Shown: positions 1 through 14,282, counted from the first letter of the stretch. The stretch: DNA of 64,000 nt from Crossaster papposus (GCA_037893245.1 JBAIAA010001513.1:124001-188000), one strand, 5' to 3'. Notes: generated from the sequence alone by a model not told the origin. Numbers and translations: made by a program.

Positions 1-35
1 GTTTGTTTTGTTATCAGATCAAATTGAGTTTTTTA
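1..35 (+). repeat. 3' end of a B element cut by the window edge
   Basis: These bases equal B positions 77-111, ending in the TTTTTTA terminus followed by the first monomer. The rest of this B lies outside the window. Confidence 0.95.
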
Positions 36-78
36 AGATTTGGTCTACAATCGGCATATCCCTACTACTACATATTTA
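36..78 (+). repeat. Monomer A, 43 bp (first complete copy, exemplar)
   Basis: Consensus landmarks by monomer position: AGATTTGG at 1-8, an AccI-type GTCTAC at 8-13, the only CpG at 17-18 (TCGG), CCC at 25-27, a (TAC)3 microsatellite at 28-36 and TTTA at 40-43. Composition is A13 C10 G5 T15, 35% G+C, with twice as much C as G on this strand. The length is near four helical turns. The plus strand has no ATG in the consensus. The reverse strand has three TAG codons in a row, from the TAC triplets. Confidence 0.97.
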
Positions 79-1712
79 AGATTTGGTCTACAATCGGCAT
101 ATCCCTACTACTACATATTTAAGATTTGGTCTACAATCGGCATATCCCTACTACTACATATTTAAGATTTGGTCTACAATCGGCATATCCCTACTACTAC
201 ATATTTAAGATTTGGTCTACAATCGGCATATCCCTACTACTACATATTTAAGATTTGGTCTACAATCGGCATATCCCTACTACTACATATTTAAGATTTG
301 GTCTACAATCGGCATATCCCTACTACTACATATTTAAGATTTGGTCTACAATCGGCATATCCCTACTACTACATATTTAAGATTTGGTCTACAATCGGCA
401 TATCCCTACTACTACATATTTAAGATTTGGTCTACAATCGGCATATCCCTACTACTACATATTTAAGATTTGGTCTACAATCGGCATATCCCTACTACTA
501 CATATTTAAGATTTGGTCTACAATCGGCATATCCCTACTACTACATATTTAAGATTTGGTCTACAATCGGCATATCCCTACTACTACATATTTAAGATTT
601 GGTCTACAATCGGCATATCCCTACAACTACATATTTAAGATTTGGTCTACAATCGGCATATCCCTACTACTACATATTTAAGATTTGGTCTACAATCGGC
701 ATATCCCTACTACTACATATTTAAGATTTGGTCTACAATCGGCATATCCCTACTACTACATATTTAAGATTTGGTCTACAATCGGCATATCCCTACTACT
801 ACATATTTAAGATTTGGTCTACAATCGGCATATCCCTACTACTACATATTTAAGATTTGGACTACAATCGGCATATCCCTACTACTACATATTTAAGATT
901 TGGTCTACAATCGGCATATCTCTAATACTACATATTTAAGATTTGGTCTACAATCGGCATATCCCTACTACTACATATTTAAGATTTGGTCTACAATCGG
1001 CATATCCCTACTACTACATATTTAAGATTTGGTCTACAATCGGCATATCCCTACTACTACATATTTAAGATTTGGTCTACAATCGGCATATCCCTACTAC
1101 TACATATTTAAGATTTGGTCTACAATCGGCATATCCCTACTACTACATATTTAAGATTTGGTCTACAATCGGCCTATCCCTACTACTACATATTTAAGAT
1201 TTGGTCTACAATCGGCATATCCCTACTACTACATATTTAAGATTTGGTCTACAATCGGCATATCCCTACTACTACATATTTAAGATTTGGTCTACAATCG
1301 GCATATCCCTACTACTACATATTTAAGATTTGGTCTACAATCAGCATATCCCTAATACTACATATTTAAGATTTGGTCTATAATCGGCATATCCCTACTA
1401 CTACATATTTAAGATTTGGTCTACAATCGGCATATCCCTACTACTACATATTTAAGATTTGGTCTACAATCGGCATATCCCTACTACTACATATTTAAGA
1501 TTTGGTCTACAATCAGCATATCCCTAATACTACATATTTAAGATTTGGTCTATAATCGGCATATCCCTACTACTACATATTTAAGATTTGGTCTACAATC
1601 GGCATATCCCTACTACTACATATTTAAGATTTGGTCTACAATCGGCATATCCCTACTACTACATATTTAAGATTTGGTCTACAATCGGCATATCCCTACT
1701 ACTACATATTTA
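36..1712 (+). repeat. Run of 39 A monomers
   Basis: 1,677 bp equals exactly 39 x 43. Scattered single-base variants mark individual monomers: CTACAAC at 625, GGACTAC at 861, TCTCTAATA near 921, GGCCTAT at 1174, and a CAGCAT/CTAATAC pair at 1343 and 1515. The last pair, 172 bp (4 monomers) apart, shows a local duplication. No gene or other element is present. Confidence 0.95.
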
Positions 1713-1823
1713 ACTCGAGGGCTTGTTCCCACATCAGGTGTTTATTTCTACTGCACACTTCTTTCCCTTTACATAATAATAAATGTGAGTTTGTTTTGTT
1801 ATCAGATCAAATTGAGTTTTTTA
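1713..1823 (+). repeat. B element, 111 bp (first full copy, exemplar)
   Basis: B shows no visible similarity to A. Landmarks: CTCGAG (XhoI) at 2-7, GGGCTTGTTCCC at 7-18, a pyrimidine-rich stretch up to position 60, ATAATAATAA at 61-70, a G/T-rich stretch, then GATCAAATTGAG and T6 before the final A. Both junctions read TTTAA, and removing B restores a perfect monomer-monomer junction. Its length is a multiple of three, so frames running through it are kept. The second monomer after it carries CTGCAT (1884). Confidence 0.95.
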
Positions 1824-3672
1824 AGATTTGGTCTACAATCGGCATATCCCTACTACTACATATTTAAGATTTGGTCTACAATCTGCATATCCCTACTACT
1901 ACATATTTAAGATTTGGTCTACAATCGGCATATCCCTACTACTACATATTTAAGATTTGGTCTACAATCGGCATATCCCTACTACTACATATTTAAGATT
2001 TGGTCTACAATCGGCATATCCCTACTACTACATATTTAAGATTTGGACTACAATCGGCATATCCCTACTACTACATATTTAAGATTTGGTCTACAATCGG
2101 CATATCTCTAATACTACATATTTAAGATTTGGTCTACAATCGGCATATCCCTACTACTACATATTTAAGATTTGGTCTACAATCGGCATATCCCTACTAC
2201 TACATATTTAAGATTTGGTCTACAATCGGCATATCCCTACTACTACATATTTAAGATTTGGTCTACAATCGGCATATCCCTACTACTACATATTTAAGAT
2301 TTGGTCTACAATCGGCATATCCCTACTACTACATATTTAAGATTTGGTCTACAATCGGCCTATCCCTACTACTACATATTTAAGATTTGGTCTACAATCG
2401 GCATATCCCTACTACTACATATTTAAGATTTGGTCTACAATCGGCATATCCCTACTACTACATATTTAAGATTTGGTCTACAATCGGCATATCCCTACTA
2501 CTACATATTTAAGATTTGGTCTACAATCGGCATATCCCTACTACTACATATTTAAGATTTGGTCTACAATCGGCATATCCCTACTACTACATATTTAAGA
2601 TTTGGTCTACAATCGGCATATCCCTACAACTACATATTTAAGATTTGGTCTACAATCGGCATATCCCTACTACTACATATTTAAGATTTGGTCTACAATC
2701 GGCATATCCCTACTACTACATATTTAAGATTTGGTCTACAATCGGCATATCCCTACTACTACATATTTAAGATTTGGTCTACAATCGGCATATCCCTACT
2801 ACTACATATTTAAGATTTGGTCTACAATCGGCATATCCCTACTACTACATATTTAAGATTTGGACTACAATCGGCATATCCCTACTACTACATATTTAAG
2901 ATTTGGTCTACAATCGGCATATCTCTAATACTACATATTTAAGATTTGGTCTACAATCGGCATATCCCTACTACTACATATTTAAGATTTGGTCTACAAT
3001 CGGCATATCCCTACTACTACATATTTAAGATTTGGTCTACAATCGGCATATCCCTACTACTACATATTTAAGATTTGGTCTACAATCGGCATATCCATAC
3101 TACTACATATTTAAGATTTGGTCTACAATCGGCATATCCCTACTACTACATATTTAAGATTTGGTCTACAATCGGCCTATCCCTACTACTACATATTTAA
3201 GATTTGGTCTACAATCGGCATATCCCTACTACTACATATTTAAGATTTGGTCTACAATCGGCATATCCCTACTACTACATATTTAAGATTTGGTCTACAA
3301 TCGGCATATCCCTACTACTACATATTTAAGATTTGGTCTACAATCGGCATATCCCTACTACTACATATTTAAGATTTGGTCTACAATCGGCATATCCCTA
3401 CTACTACATATTTAAGATTTGGTCTACAATCGGCATATCCCTACTACTACATATTTAAGATTTGGTCTACAATCAGCATATCCCTAATACTACATATTTA
3501 AGATTTGGTCTATAATCGGCATATCCCTACTACTACATATTTAAGATTTGGTCTACAATCGGCATATCCCTACTACTACATATTTAAGATTTGGTCTACA
3601 ATCGGCATATCCCTACTACTACATATTTAAGATTTGGTCTACAATCGGCATATCCCTACTACTACATATTTA
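1824..3672 (+). repeat. Run of 43 A monomers, longest pure run in the window
   Basis: 1,849 bp equals exactly 43 x 43. It contains an internal 817-bp (19-monomer) duplication: GGACTAC at 2047/2864, TCTCTAATA at 2107/2924 and GGCCTAT at 2360/3177. No gene or other element is present. Confidence 0.95.
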
Positions 3673-3783
3673 ACTCGAGGGCTTGTTCCCACATCAGGTG
3701 TTTATTTCTACTGCACACTTCTTTCCCTTTACATAATAATAAATGTGAGTTTGTTTTGTTATCAGATCAAATTGAGTTTTTTA
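3673..3783 (+). repeat. B element
   Basis: Consensus copy with the same CTGCAT variant downstream (3844) as the first full B, so it belongs to the same HOR. Confidence 0.95.
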
Positions 3784-4557
3784 AGATTTGGTCTACAATC
3801 GGCATATCCCTACTACTACATATTTAAGATTTGGTCTACAATCTGCATATCCCTACTACTACATATTTAAGATTTGGTCTACAATCGGCATATCCCTACT
3901 ACTACATATTTAAGATTTGGTCTACAATCGGCATATCCCTACTACTACATATTTAAGATTTGGTCTACAATCGGCATATCCCTACTACTACATATTTAAG
4001 ATTTGGTCTACAATCGGCATATCCCTACTACTACATATTTAAGATTTGGTCTACAATCGGCATATCCCTACTACTACATATTTAAGATTTGGTCTACAAT
4101 CGGCATATCCCTACTACTACATATTTAAGATTTGGTCTACAATCGGCATATCCCTACTACTACATATTTAAGATTTGGTCTACAATCGGCATATCCCTAC
4201 TACTACATATTTAAGATTTGGTATATAATCGGCATATCCCTACTACTACATATTTAAGATTTGGTCTACAATCGGCATATCCCTACTACTACATATTTAA
4301 GATTTGGTCTACAATCGGCATATCCCTACTACTACATATTTAAGATTTGGTCTACAATCGGCATATCCCTACTACTGCATATTTAAGATTTGGTCTACCA
4401 TCGGCATATCCCTACTACTACATATTTAAGATTTGGTCTACAATCGGCATATCCCTACTACTACATATTTAAGATTTGGTCTACAATCGGCATATCCCTA
4501 CTACTACATATTTAAGATTTGGTCTACAATCGGCATATCCCTACTACTACATATTTA

Positions 4558-4668
4558 ACTCGAGGGCTTGTTCCCACATCAGGTGTTTATTTCTACTGCA
4601 CACTTCTTTCCCTTTACATAATAATAAATGTGAGTTTGTTTTGTTATCAGATCAAATTGAGTTTTTTA
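4558..4668 (+). repeat. B element
   Basis: Consensus copy after 18 monomers, which include a GGTATATAATC monomer near 4222 and an ACCATC monomer near 4399. The monomers after it include GTCCAC near 4764. Confidence 0.95.
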
Positions 4669-5313
4669 AGATTTGGTCTACAATCGGCATATCCCTACTA
4701 CTACATATTTAAGATTTGGTCTACAATCGGCATATCCCTACTACTACATATTTAAGATTTGGTCCACAATCGGCATATCCCTACTACTACATATTTAAGA
4801 TTTGGTCTACAATCGGCATATCCCTACTACTACATATTTAAGATTTGGTCTACAATCGGCATATCCCTACTACTACATATTTAAGATTTGGTCTACAATC
4901 GGCATATACCTACTACTACATATTTAAGATTTGGTCTACAATCGGCATATCCCTACTACTACATATTTAAGATTTGGTCTACAATCGGCATATCCCTACT
5001 ACTACATATTTAAGATTTGGTCTACAATCGGCATATCCCTACTACTACATATTTAAGATTTGGTCTACAATCGGCATATCCCTACTACTACATATTTAAG
5101 ATTTGGTCTACAATCGGCATATCCCTACTACTACATATTTAAGATTTGGTCTACAATCGGCATATCCCTACTACTACATATTTAAGATTTGGTCTACAAT
5201 CGGCATATCCCTACTGCTACATATTTAAGATTTGGTCTACAATCGGCATATCCCTACTACTACATATTTAAGATTTGGTCTACAATCGGCATATCCCTAC
5301 TACTACATATTTA

Positions 5314-5424
5314 ACTCGAGGGCTTGTTCCCACATCAGGTGTTTATTTCTACTGCACACTTCTTTCCCTTTACATAATAATAAATGTGAGTTTGTTTTGT
5401 TATCAGATCAAATTGAGTTTTTTA
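5314..5424 (+). repeat. B element
   Basis: Consensus copy after 15 monomers. An upstream CTGCTAC variant at 5216 recurs 1,100 bp later at 6316, ahead of the next B. Confidence 0.95.
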
Positions 5425-6413
5425 AGATTTGGTCTACAATCGGCATATCCCTACTACTACATATTTAAGATTTGGTCTACAATCGGCATATCCCTACTAC
5501 TACATATTTAAGATTTGGTCTACAATCGGCATATCCCTACTACTACATATTTAAGATTTTGTCTACAATCGGCATATCCCTACTACTACATATTTAAGAT
5601 TTGGTCTACAATCGGCATATCCCTACTACTACATATTTAAGATTTGGTCTACAATCGGCATATCCCTACTACTACATATTTAAGATTTGGTCTACAATCG
5701 GCATATCCCTACTACTACATATTTAAGATTTGGTCTACAAACGGCATATCCCTACTACTACATGTTTAAGATTTGGTCTACAATCGGCATATCCCTACTA
5801 CTACATGTTTAAGATTTGGTCTACAATCGGCATATCCCTACTACTACATATTTAAGATTTGGTCTACAATCGGCATATCCCTACTACTACATATTTAAGA
5901 TTTGGTCTACAATCGGCATATCCCTACTACTACATATTTAAGATTTGGTCTACAATCGGCATATCCCTACTACTACATATTTAAGATTTGGTCTACAATC
6001 GGCATATCCCTACTACTACATATTTAAGATTTGGTCTACAATCGGCATATCCCTACTACTACATATTTAAGATTTGGTCTACAATCGGCATATCCCTACT
6101 ACTACATATTTAAGATTTGGTCTATAATCGGCATATCCCTACTACTACATATTTAAGATTTGGTCTACAATCGGCATATCCCTACTACTACATATTTAAG
6201 ATTTGGTCTACAATCGGCATATCCCTACTACTACATATTTAAGATTTGGTCTACCATCGGCATATCCCTACTACTACATATTGAAGATTTGGTCTACAAT
6301 CGGCATATCCCTACTGCTACATATTTAAGATTTGGTCTACAATCGGCATATCCCTACTACTACATATTTAAGATTTGGTCTACAATCGGCATATCCCTAC
6401 TACTACATATTTA

Positions 6414-6524
6414 ACTCGAGGGCTTGTTCCCACATCAGGTGTTTATTTCTACTGCACACTTCTTTCCCTTTACATAATAATAAATGTGAGTTTGTTTTGT
6501 TATCAGATCAAATTGAGTTTTTTA
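6414..6524 (+). repeat. B element
   Basis: Consensus copy after 23 monomers. The preceding run holds two CATGTTTA monomers (near 5764 and 5807) and one ATTGAAG variant (near 6282). Confidence 0.95.
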
Positions 6525-7215
6525 AGATTTGGTCTACAATCGGCATATCCCTACTACTACATATTTAAGATTTGGTCTACAATCGGCATATCCCTACTAC
6601 TACATATTTAAGATTTGGTCTACAATCGGCATATCCCTACTACTACATATTTAAGATTTGGTCTACAATCGGCATATCCCTACTACTACATATTTAAGAT
6701 TTGGTCTACAATCGGCATATCCCTACTACTACATATTTAAGATTTGGTCTACAATCGGCATATCCCTACTACTACATATTTAAGATTTGGTCTACAATCG
6801 GCATATCCCTACTACTACATATTTAAGATTTGGTCTACAATCGGCATATCCCTACTACTACATATTTAAGATTTGGTCTACAATCGGCATATCCCTACTA
6901 CTACATATTTAAGATTTGGTCTACAATCGGCATATCCCTACTACTACTACATATTTAAGATTTGGTATATAATCGGCATATCCCTACTACTACATATTTA
7001 AGATTTGGTCTACAATCGGCATATCCCTACTACTACATATTTAAGATTTGGTCTACAATCGGCATATCCCTACTACTACATATTTAAGATTTGGTCTACA
7101 ATCGGCATATCCCTACTACTACATATTTAAGATTTGGTCTACCATCGGCATATCCCTACTACTACATATTTAAGATTTGGTCTACAATCGGCATATCCCT
7201 ACTACTACATATTTA

Positions 7216-7326
7216 ACTCGAGGGCTTGTTCCCACATCAGGTGTTTATTTCTACTGCACACTTCTTTCCCTTTACATAATAATAAATGTGAGTTTGTTTT
7301 GTTATCAGATCAAATTGAGTTTTTTA
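7216..7326 (+). repeat. B element
   Basis: Consensus copy after 16 monomers, one of which is 46 bp long (extra TAC near 6944). The second monomer upstream carries ACCATC at 7143. Confidence 0.95.
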
Positions 7327-8102
7327 AGATTTGGTCTACAATCGGCATATCCCTACTACTACATATTTAAGATTTGGTCTACAATCGGCATATCCCTACT
7401 ACTACATATTTAAGATTTGGTCTACAATCGGCATATCCCTACTACTACATATTTAAGATTTGGTCTACAATCGGCATATCCCTACTACTACATATTTAAG
7501 TTTGGTCTACAATCGGCATATCCCTACTACTACATATTTAAGATTTGGTCTACAATCGGCATATCCCTACTACTACATATTTAAGATTTGGTCTACAATC
7601 GGCATATCCCTACTACTACATATTTAAGATTTGGTCTACAATCGGCATATCCCTACTACTACATATTTAAGATTTGGTCTACAATCGGCATATCCCTACT
7701 ACTACATATTTAAGATTTGGTCTACAATCGGCATATCCCTACTACTACTACATATTTAAGATTTGGTATATAATCGGCATATCCCTACTACTACATATTT
7801 AAGATTTGGTCTACAATCGGCATATCCCTACTACTACATATTTAAGATTTGGTCTACAATCGGCATATCCCTACTACTACATATTTAAGATTTGGTCTAC
7901 AATCGGCATATCCCTACTACTACATATTTAAGATTTGGTCTACCATCGGCATATCCCTACTACTACATATTTAAGATTTGGTCTACAATCGGCATATCCC
8001 TACTACTACATATTTAAGATTTGGTCTACAATCGGCATATCCCTACTACTACATATTTAAGATTTGGTCTACAATCGGCATATCCCTACTACTACATATT
8101 TA

Positions 8103-8213
8103 ACTCGAGGGCTTGTTCCCACATCAGGTGTTTATTTCTACTGCACACTTCTTTCCCTTTACATAATAATAAATGTGAGTTTGTTTTGTTATCAGATCAA
8201 ATTGAGTTTTTTA
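8103..8213 (+). repeat. B element
   Basis: Consensus copy. The 776-bp run before it is 18 monomers with one extra TAC (near 7743) and one lost base (near 7500). Confidence 0.95.
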
Positions 8214-8861
8214 AGATTTGGTCTACAATCGGCATATCCCTACTACTACATATTTAAGATTTGGTCTACAATCGGCATATCCCTACTACTACTACATATT
8301 TAAGATTTGGTCTACAATCGGCATATCCCTACTACTACATATTTAAGATTTGGTCTACAATCGGCATATCCCTACTACTACATATTTAAGATTTGGTCTA
8401 CAATCGGCATATCCCTACTACTACATATTTAAGATTTGGTCTACAATCGGCATATACCTACTACTACATATTTAAGATTTGGTCTACAATCGGCATATCC
8501 CTACTACTACATATTTAAGATTTGGTCTACAATCGGCATATCCCTACTACTACATATTTAAGATTTGGTCTACAATCGGCATATCCCTACTACTACATAT
8601 TTAAGATTTGGTCTACAATCGGCATATCCCTACTACTACATATTTAAGATTTGGTCTACAATCGGCATATCCCTACTACTACATATTTAAGATTTGGTCT
8701 ACAATCGGCATATCCCTACTACTACATATTTAAGATTTGGTCTACAATCGGCATATCCCTACTACTACATATTTAAGATTTGGTCTACAATCGGCATATC
8801 CCTACTACTACATATTTAAGATTTGGTCTACAATCGGCATATCCCTACTACTACATATTTA

Positions 8862-8972
8862 ACTCGAGGGCTTGTTCCCACATCAGGTGTTTATGTCTAC
8901 TGCACACTTCTTTCCCTTTACATAATAATAAATGTGAGTTTGTTTTGTTATCAGATCAAATTGAGTTTTTTA
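8862..8972 (+). repeat. B element, T34G subtype
   Basis: TATGTCTAC replaces TATTTCTAC at B position 34. This subtype occurs only in four consecutive B copies, 8862 to 11302. 15 monomers precede it, one with an extra TAC near 8286. Confidence 0.95.
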
Positions 8973-9531
8973 AGATTTGGTCTACAATCGGCATATCCCT
9001 ACTACTACATATTTAAGATTTGGTCTACAATCGGCATATCCCTACTACTACATATTTAAGATTTGGTCTACAATCGGCATATCCCTACTACTACATATTT
9101 AAGATTTGGTCTACAATCGGCATATACCTACTACTACATATTTAAGATTTGGTCTACAATCGGCATATCCCTACTACTACATATTTAAGATTTGGTCTAC
9201 AATCGGCATATCCCTACTACTACATATTTAAGATTTGGTCTACAATCGGCATATCCCTACTACTACATATTTAAGATTTGGTCTACAATCGGCATATCCC
9301 TACTACTACATATTTAAGATTTGGTCTACAATCGGCATATCCCTACTACTACATATTTAAGATTTGGTCTACAATCGGCATATCCCTACTACTACATATT
9401 TAAGATTTGGTCTACAATCGGCATATCCCTACTACTACATATTTAAGATTTGGTCTACAATCGGCATATCCCTACTACTACATATTTAAGATTTGGTCTA
9501 CAATCGGCATATCCCTACTACTACATATTTA

Positions 9532-9642
9532 ACTCGAGGGCTTGTTCCCACATCAGGTGTTTATGTCTACTGCACACTTCTTTCCCTTTACATAATAATA
9601 AATGTGAGTTTGTTTTGTTATCAGATCAAATTGAGTTTTTTA
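9532..9642 (+). repeat. B element, T34G subtype
   Basis: Follows 13 monomers, including an ATATACC monomer near 9125 that also occurs 670 bp upstream. Confidence 0.95.
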
Positions 9643-10631
9643 AGATTTGGTCTACAATCGGCATATCCCTACTACTACATATTTAAGATTTGGTCTACAA
9701 TCGGCATATCCCTACTACTACATATTTAAGATTTGGTCTACAATCGGCATGTCCCTACTACTACATATTTAAGATTTGGTCTACAATCGGCATATCCCTA
9801 CTACTACATATTTAAGATTTGGTCTACAATCGGCATATCCCTACTACTACATATTTAAGATTTGGTCTACAATCGGCATATCTCTAATACTACATATTTA
9901 AGATTTGGTCTACAATCGGCATATCCCTACTACTACATATTTAAGATTTGGTCTACAATCGGCATATCTCTAATACTACATATTTAAGATTTGGTCTACA
10001 ATCGGCATATCCCTACTACTACATATTTAAGATTTGGTCTACAATCGGCATATCCCTACTACTACATATTTAAGATTTGGTCTACAATCGGCATATCCCT
10101 ACTACTACATATTTAAGATTTGGTCTACAATCGGCCTATCCCTACTACTACATATTTAAGATTTGGTCTACAATCGGCATATCCCTACTACTACATATTT
10201 AAGATTTGGTCTACAATCGGCATATCCCTACTACTACATATTTAAGATTTGGTCTACAATCGGCATATCCCTACTACTACATATTTAAGATTTGGTCTAC
10301 AATCGGCATATCCCTACTACTACATATTTAAGATTTGGTCTATAATCGGCATATCCCTACTACTACATATTTAAGATTTGGTCTACAATCGGCATATCCC
10401 TACTACTACATATTTAAGATTTGGTCTACAATCGGCATATCCCTACTACTACATATTTAAGATTTGGTCTACAATCGGCATATCCCTACTACTACATATT
10501 TAAGATTTGGTCTACAATCGGCATATCCCTACTACTACATATTTAAGATTTGGTCTACAATCGGCATATCCCTACTACTACATATTTAAGATTTGGTCTA
10601 CAATCGGCATATCCCTACTACTACATATTTA

Positions 10632-10742
10632 ACTCGAGGGCTTGTTCCCACATCAGGTGTTTATGTCTACTGCACACTTCTTTCCCTTTACATAATAATA
10701 AATGTGAGTTTGTTTTGTTATCAGATCAAATTGAGTTTTTTA
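10632..10742 (+). repeat. B element, T34G subtype
   Basis: Follows 23 monomers. The counterpart of the copy at 8862 at a 1,770-bp offset. Confidence 0.95.
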
Positions 10743-11301
10743 AGATTTGGTCTACAATCGGCATATCCCTACTACTACATATTTAAGATTTGGTCTACAA
10801 TCGGCATATCCCTACTACTACATATTTAAGATTTGGTCTACAATCGGCATATCCCTACTACTACATATTTAAGATTTGGTCTACAATCGGCATATACCTA
10901 CTACTACATATTTAAGATTTGGTCTACAATCGGCATATCCCTACTACTACATATTTAAGATTTGGTCTACAATCGGCATATCCCTACTACTACATATTTA
11001 AGATTTGGTCTACAATCGGCATATCCCTACTACTACATATTTAAGATTTGGTCTACAATCGGCATATCCCTACTACTACATATTTAAGATTTGGTCTACA
11101 ATCGGCATATCCCTACTACTACATATTTAAGATTTGGTCTACAATCGGCATATCCCTACTACTACATATTTAAGATTTGGTCTACAATCGGCATATCCCT
11201 ACTACTACATATTTAAGATTTGGTCTACAATCGGCATATCCCTACTACTACATATTTAAGATTTGGTCTACAATCGGCATATCCCTACTACTACATATTT
11301 A

Positions 11302-11412
11302 ACTCGAGGGCTTGTTCCCACATCAGGTGTTTATGTCTACTGCACACTTCTTTCCCTTTACATAATAATAAATGTGAGTTTGTTTTGTTATCAGATCAAA
11401 TTGAGTTTTTTA
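11302..11412 (+). repeat. B element, T34G subtype
   Basis: Follows 13 monomers. The counterpart of the copy at 9532; both are followed by a GCATGTCCC monomer (9751 and 11521). Confidence 0.95.
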
Positions 11413-12530
11413 AGATTTGGTCTACAATCGGCATATCCCTACTACTACATATTTAAGATTTGGTCTACAATCGGCATATCCCTACTACTACATATTTAAG
11501 ATTTGGTCTACAATCGGCATGTCCCTACTACTACATATTTAAGATTTGGTCTACAATCGGCATATCCCTACTACTACATATTTAAGATTTGGTCTACAAT
11601 CGGCATATCCCTACTACTACATATTTAAGATTTGGTCTACAATCGGCATATCTCTAATACTACATATTTAAGATTTGGTCTACAATCGGCATATCCCTAC
11701 TACTACATATTTAAGATTTGGTCTACAATCGGCATATCTCTAATACTACATATTTAAGATTTGGTCTACAATCGGCATATCCCTACTACTACATATTTAA
11801 GATTTGGTCTACAATCGGCATATCCCTACTACTACATATTTAAGATTTGGTCTACAATCGGCATATCCCTACTACTACATATTTAAGATTTGGTCTACAA
11901 TCGGCCTATCCCTACTACTACATATTTAAGATTTGGTCTACAATCGGCATATCCCTACTACTACATATTTAAGATTTGGTCTACAATCGGCATATCCCTA
12001 CTACTACATATTTAAGATTTGGTCTACAATCGGCATATCCCTACTACTACATATTTAAGATTTGGTCTACAATCGGCATATCCCTACTACTACATATTTA
12101 AGATTTGGTCTATAATCGGCATATCCCTACTACTACATATTTAAGATTTGGTCTACAATCGGCATATCCCTACTACTACATATTTAAGATTTGGTCTACA
12201 ATCGGCATATCCCTACTACTACATATTTAAGATTTGGTCTACCATCGGCATATCCCTACTACTACATATTTAAGATTTGGTCTACAATCGGCATATCCCT
12301 ACTACTACATATTTAAGATTTGGTCTACAATCGGCATATCCCTACTACTACATATTTAAGATTTGGTCTACCATCGGCATATCCCTACTACTACATATTT
12401 AAGATTTGGTCTACAATCGGCATATCCCTACTACTACATATTTAAGATTTGGTCTACAATCGGCATATCCCTACTACTACATATTTAAGATTTGGTCTAC
12501 AATCGGCATATCCCTACTACTACATATTTA

Positions 12531-12641
12531 ACTCGAGGGCTTGTTCCCACATCAGGTGTTTATTTCTACTGCACACTTCTTTCCCTTTACATAATAATAA
12601 ATGTGAGTTTGTTTTGTTATCAGATCAAATTGAGTTTTTTA
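12531..12641 (+). repeat. B element
   Basis: Consensus copy after 26 monomers; ACCATC variants lie near 12243 and 12371. Confidence 0.95.
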
Positions 12642-13286
12642 AGATTTGGTCTACAATCGGCATATCCCTACTACTACATATTTAAGATTTGGTCTACAAT
12701 CGGCATATCCCTACTACTACATATTTAAGATTTGGTCTACAATCGGCATATCCCTACTACTACATATTTAAGATTTGGTCTACAATCGGCATATCCCTAC
12801 TACTACATATTTAAGATTTGGTCTACAATCGGCATATCCCTACTACTACATATTTAAGATTTGGTCTACAATCGGCATATACCTACTACTACATATTTAA
12901 GATTTGGTATACAATCGGCATATCCCTACTACTACATATTTAAGATTTGGTCTACAATCGGCATATCCCTACTACTACATATTTAAGATTTGGTCTACAA
13001 TCGGCATATCCCTACTACTACATATTTAAGATTTGGTCTACAATCGGCATATCCCTACTACTACATATTTAAGATTTGGTCTACAATCGGCATATCCCTA
13101 CTACTACATATTTAAGATTTGGTCTACAATCGGCATATCCCTACTACTACATATTTAAGATTTGGTCTACAATCGGCATATCCCTACTACTACATATTTA
13201 AGATTTGGTCTACAATCGGCATATCTCTACTACTACATATTTAAGATTTGGTCTACAATCGGCATATCCCTACTACTACATATTTA

Positions 13287-13397
13287 ACTCGAGGGCTTGT
13301 TCCCACATCAGGTGTTTATTTCTACTGCACACTTCTTTCCCTTTACATAATAATAAATGTGAGTTTGTTTTGTTATCAGATCAAATTGAGTTTTTTA
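13287..13397 (+). repeat. B element
   Basis: Consensus copy after 15 monomers. A CATATCTC monomer lies two units upstream and again two units downstream. Confidence 0.95.
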
Positions 13398-14171
13398 AGA
13401 TTTGGTCTACAATCGGCATATCCCTACTACTACATATTTAAGATTTGGTCTACAATCGGCATATCCCTACTACTACATATTTAAGATTTGGTCTACAATC
13501 GGCATATCTCTACTACTACATATTTAAGATTTGGTCTACAATCGGCATATCCCTACTACTACATATTTAAGATTTGGTCTACAATCGGCATATCCCTACT
13601 ACTACATATTCAAGATTTGGTCTACAATCGGCATATCCCTACTACTACATATTTAAGATTTGGTCTACAATCGGCATATCCCTACTACTACATATTTAAG
13701 ATTTGGTCTACAATCGGCATATCCCTACTACTACATATTTAAGATTTGGTCTACAATCGGCATATCCCTACTACTACATATTTAAGATTTGGTCTACAAT
13801 CGGCATATCCCTACTACTACATATTTAAGATTTGGTATATAATCGGCATATCCCTACTACTACATATTTAAGATTTGGTCTACAATCGGCATATCCCTAC
13901 TACTACATATTTAAGATTTGGTCTACAATCGGCATATCCCTACTACTACATATTTAATATTTGGTCTACAATCGGCATATCCCTACTACTACATATTTAA
14001 GATTTGGTCTACCATCGGCATATCCCTACTACTACATATTTAAGATTTGGTCTACAATCGGCATATCCCTACTACTACATATTTAAGATTTGGTCTACAA
14101 TCGGCATATCCCTACTACTACATATTTAAGATTTGGTCTACAATCGGCATATCCCTACTACTACATATTTA

Positions 14172-14282
14172 ACTCGAGGGCTTGTTCCCACATCAGGTGT
14201 TTATTTCTACTGCACACTTCTTTCCCTTTACATAATAATAAATGTGAGTTTGTTTTGTTATCAGATCAAATTGAGTTTTTTA
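14172..14282 (+). repeat. B element
   Basis: Consensus copy after 18 monomers, which include a CATATTCAAG unit near 13611, a GGTATATAATC unit near 13835 and a TTTAATATTT unit near 13957. Confidence 0.95.

Larger units (their letters stand above)
600..3870 (+). repeat. HOR pair, offset 2,003 bp then 1,960 bp
   Basis: Variant monomers recur at a 2,003-bp offset (625/2628, 861/2864, 1174/3177). After that the offset is 1,960 bp (1515/3475, B 1713/3673, CTGCAT 1884/3844). The 43-bp change in offset equals one monomer lost or gained between the copies. Confidence 0.88.
6414..8303 (+). repeat. HOR pair, about 802 bp
   Basis: A 46-bp monomer, a GGTATATAATC monomer (6967/7768) and an ACCATC monomer (7143/7944) recur in the same order at an 801-bp offset. 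A single-base deletion near 7500 accounts for the difference from 802. Confidence 0.85.
8451..12240 (+). repeat. HOR pair, 1,770 bp (670 + 1,100), with 670-bp sub-repeat
   Basis: All markers recur 1,770 bp apart: ATATACC (9121/10891), GCATGTCCC (9751/11521), two CTCTAATAC monomers, GGCCTAT and TATAATC. The first ATATACC also sits 670 bp earlier (8451), which shows an older 670-bp duplication inside the unit. Confidence 0.9.

Noticed and set aside
1713-1823. GGGCTTGTTCCC in B as a functional hairpin or tRNA/5S-derived promoter box
   Set aside because: The stem is only three base pairs, and no A-box/B-box pair or tRNA fold could be made out.
4201-4260. TATATAATC in some monomers as a TATA promoter
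   Set aside because: It is a rare two-base variant of TCTACAATC, copied with HORs; no transcription unit lies near it.
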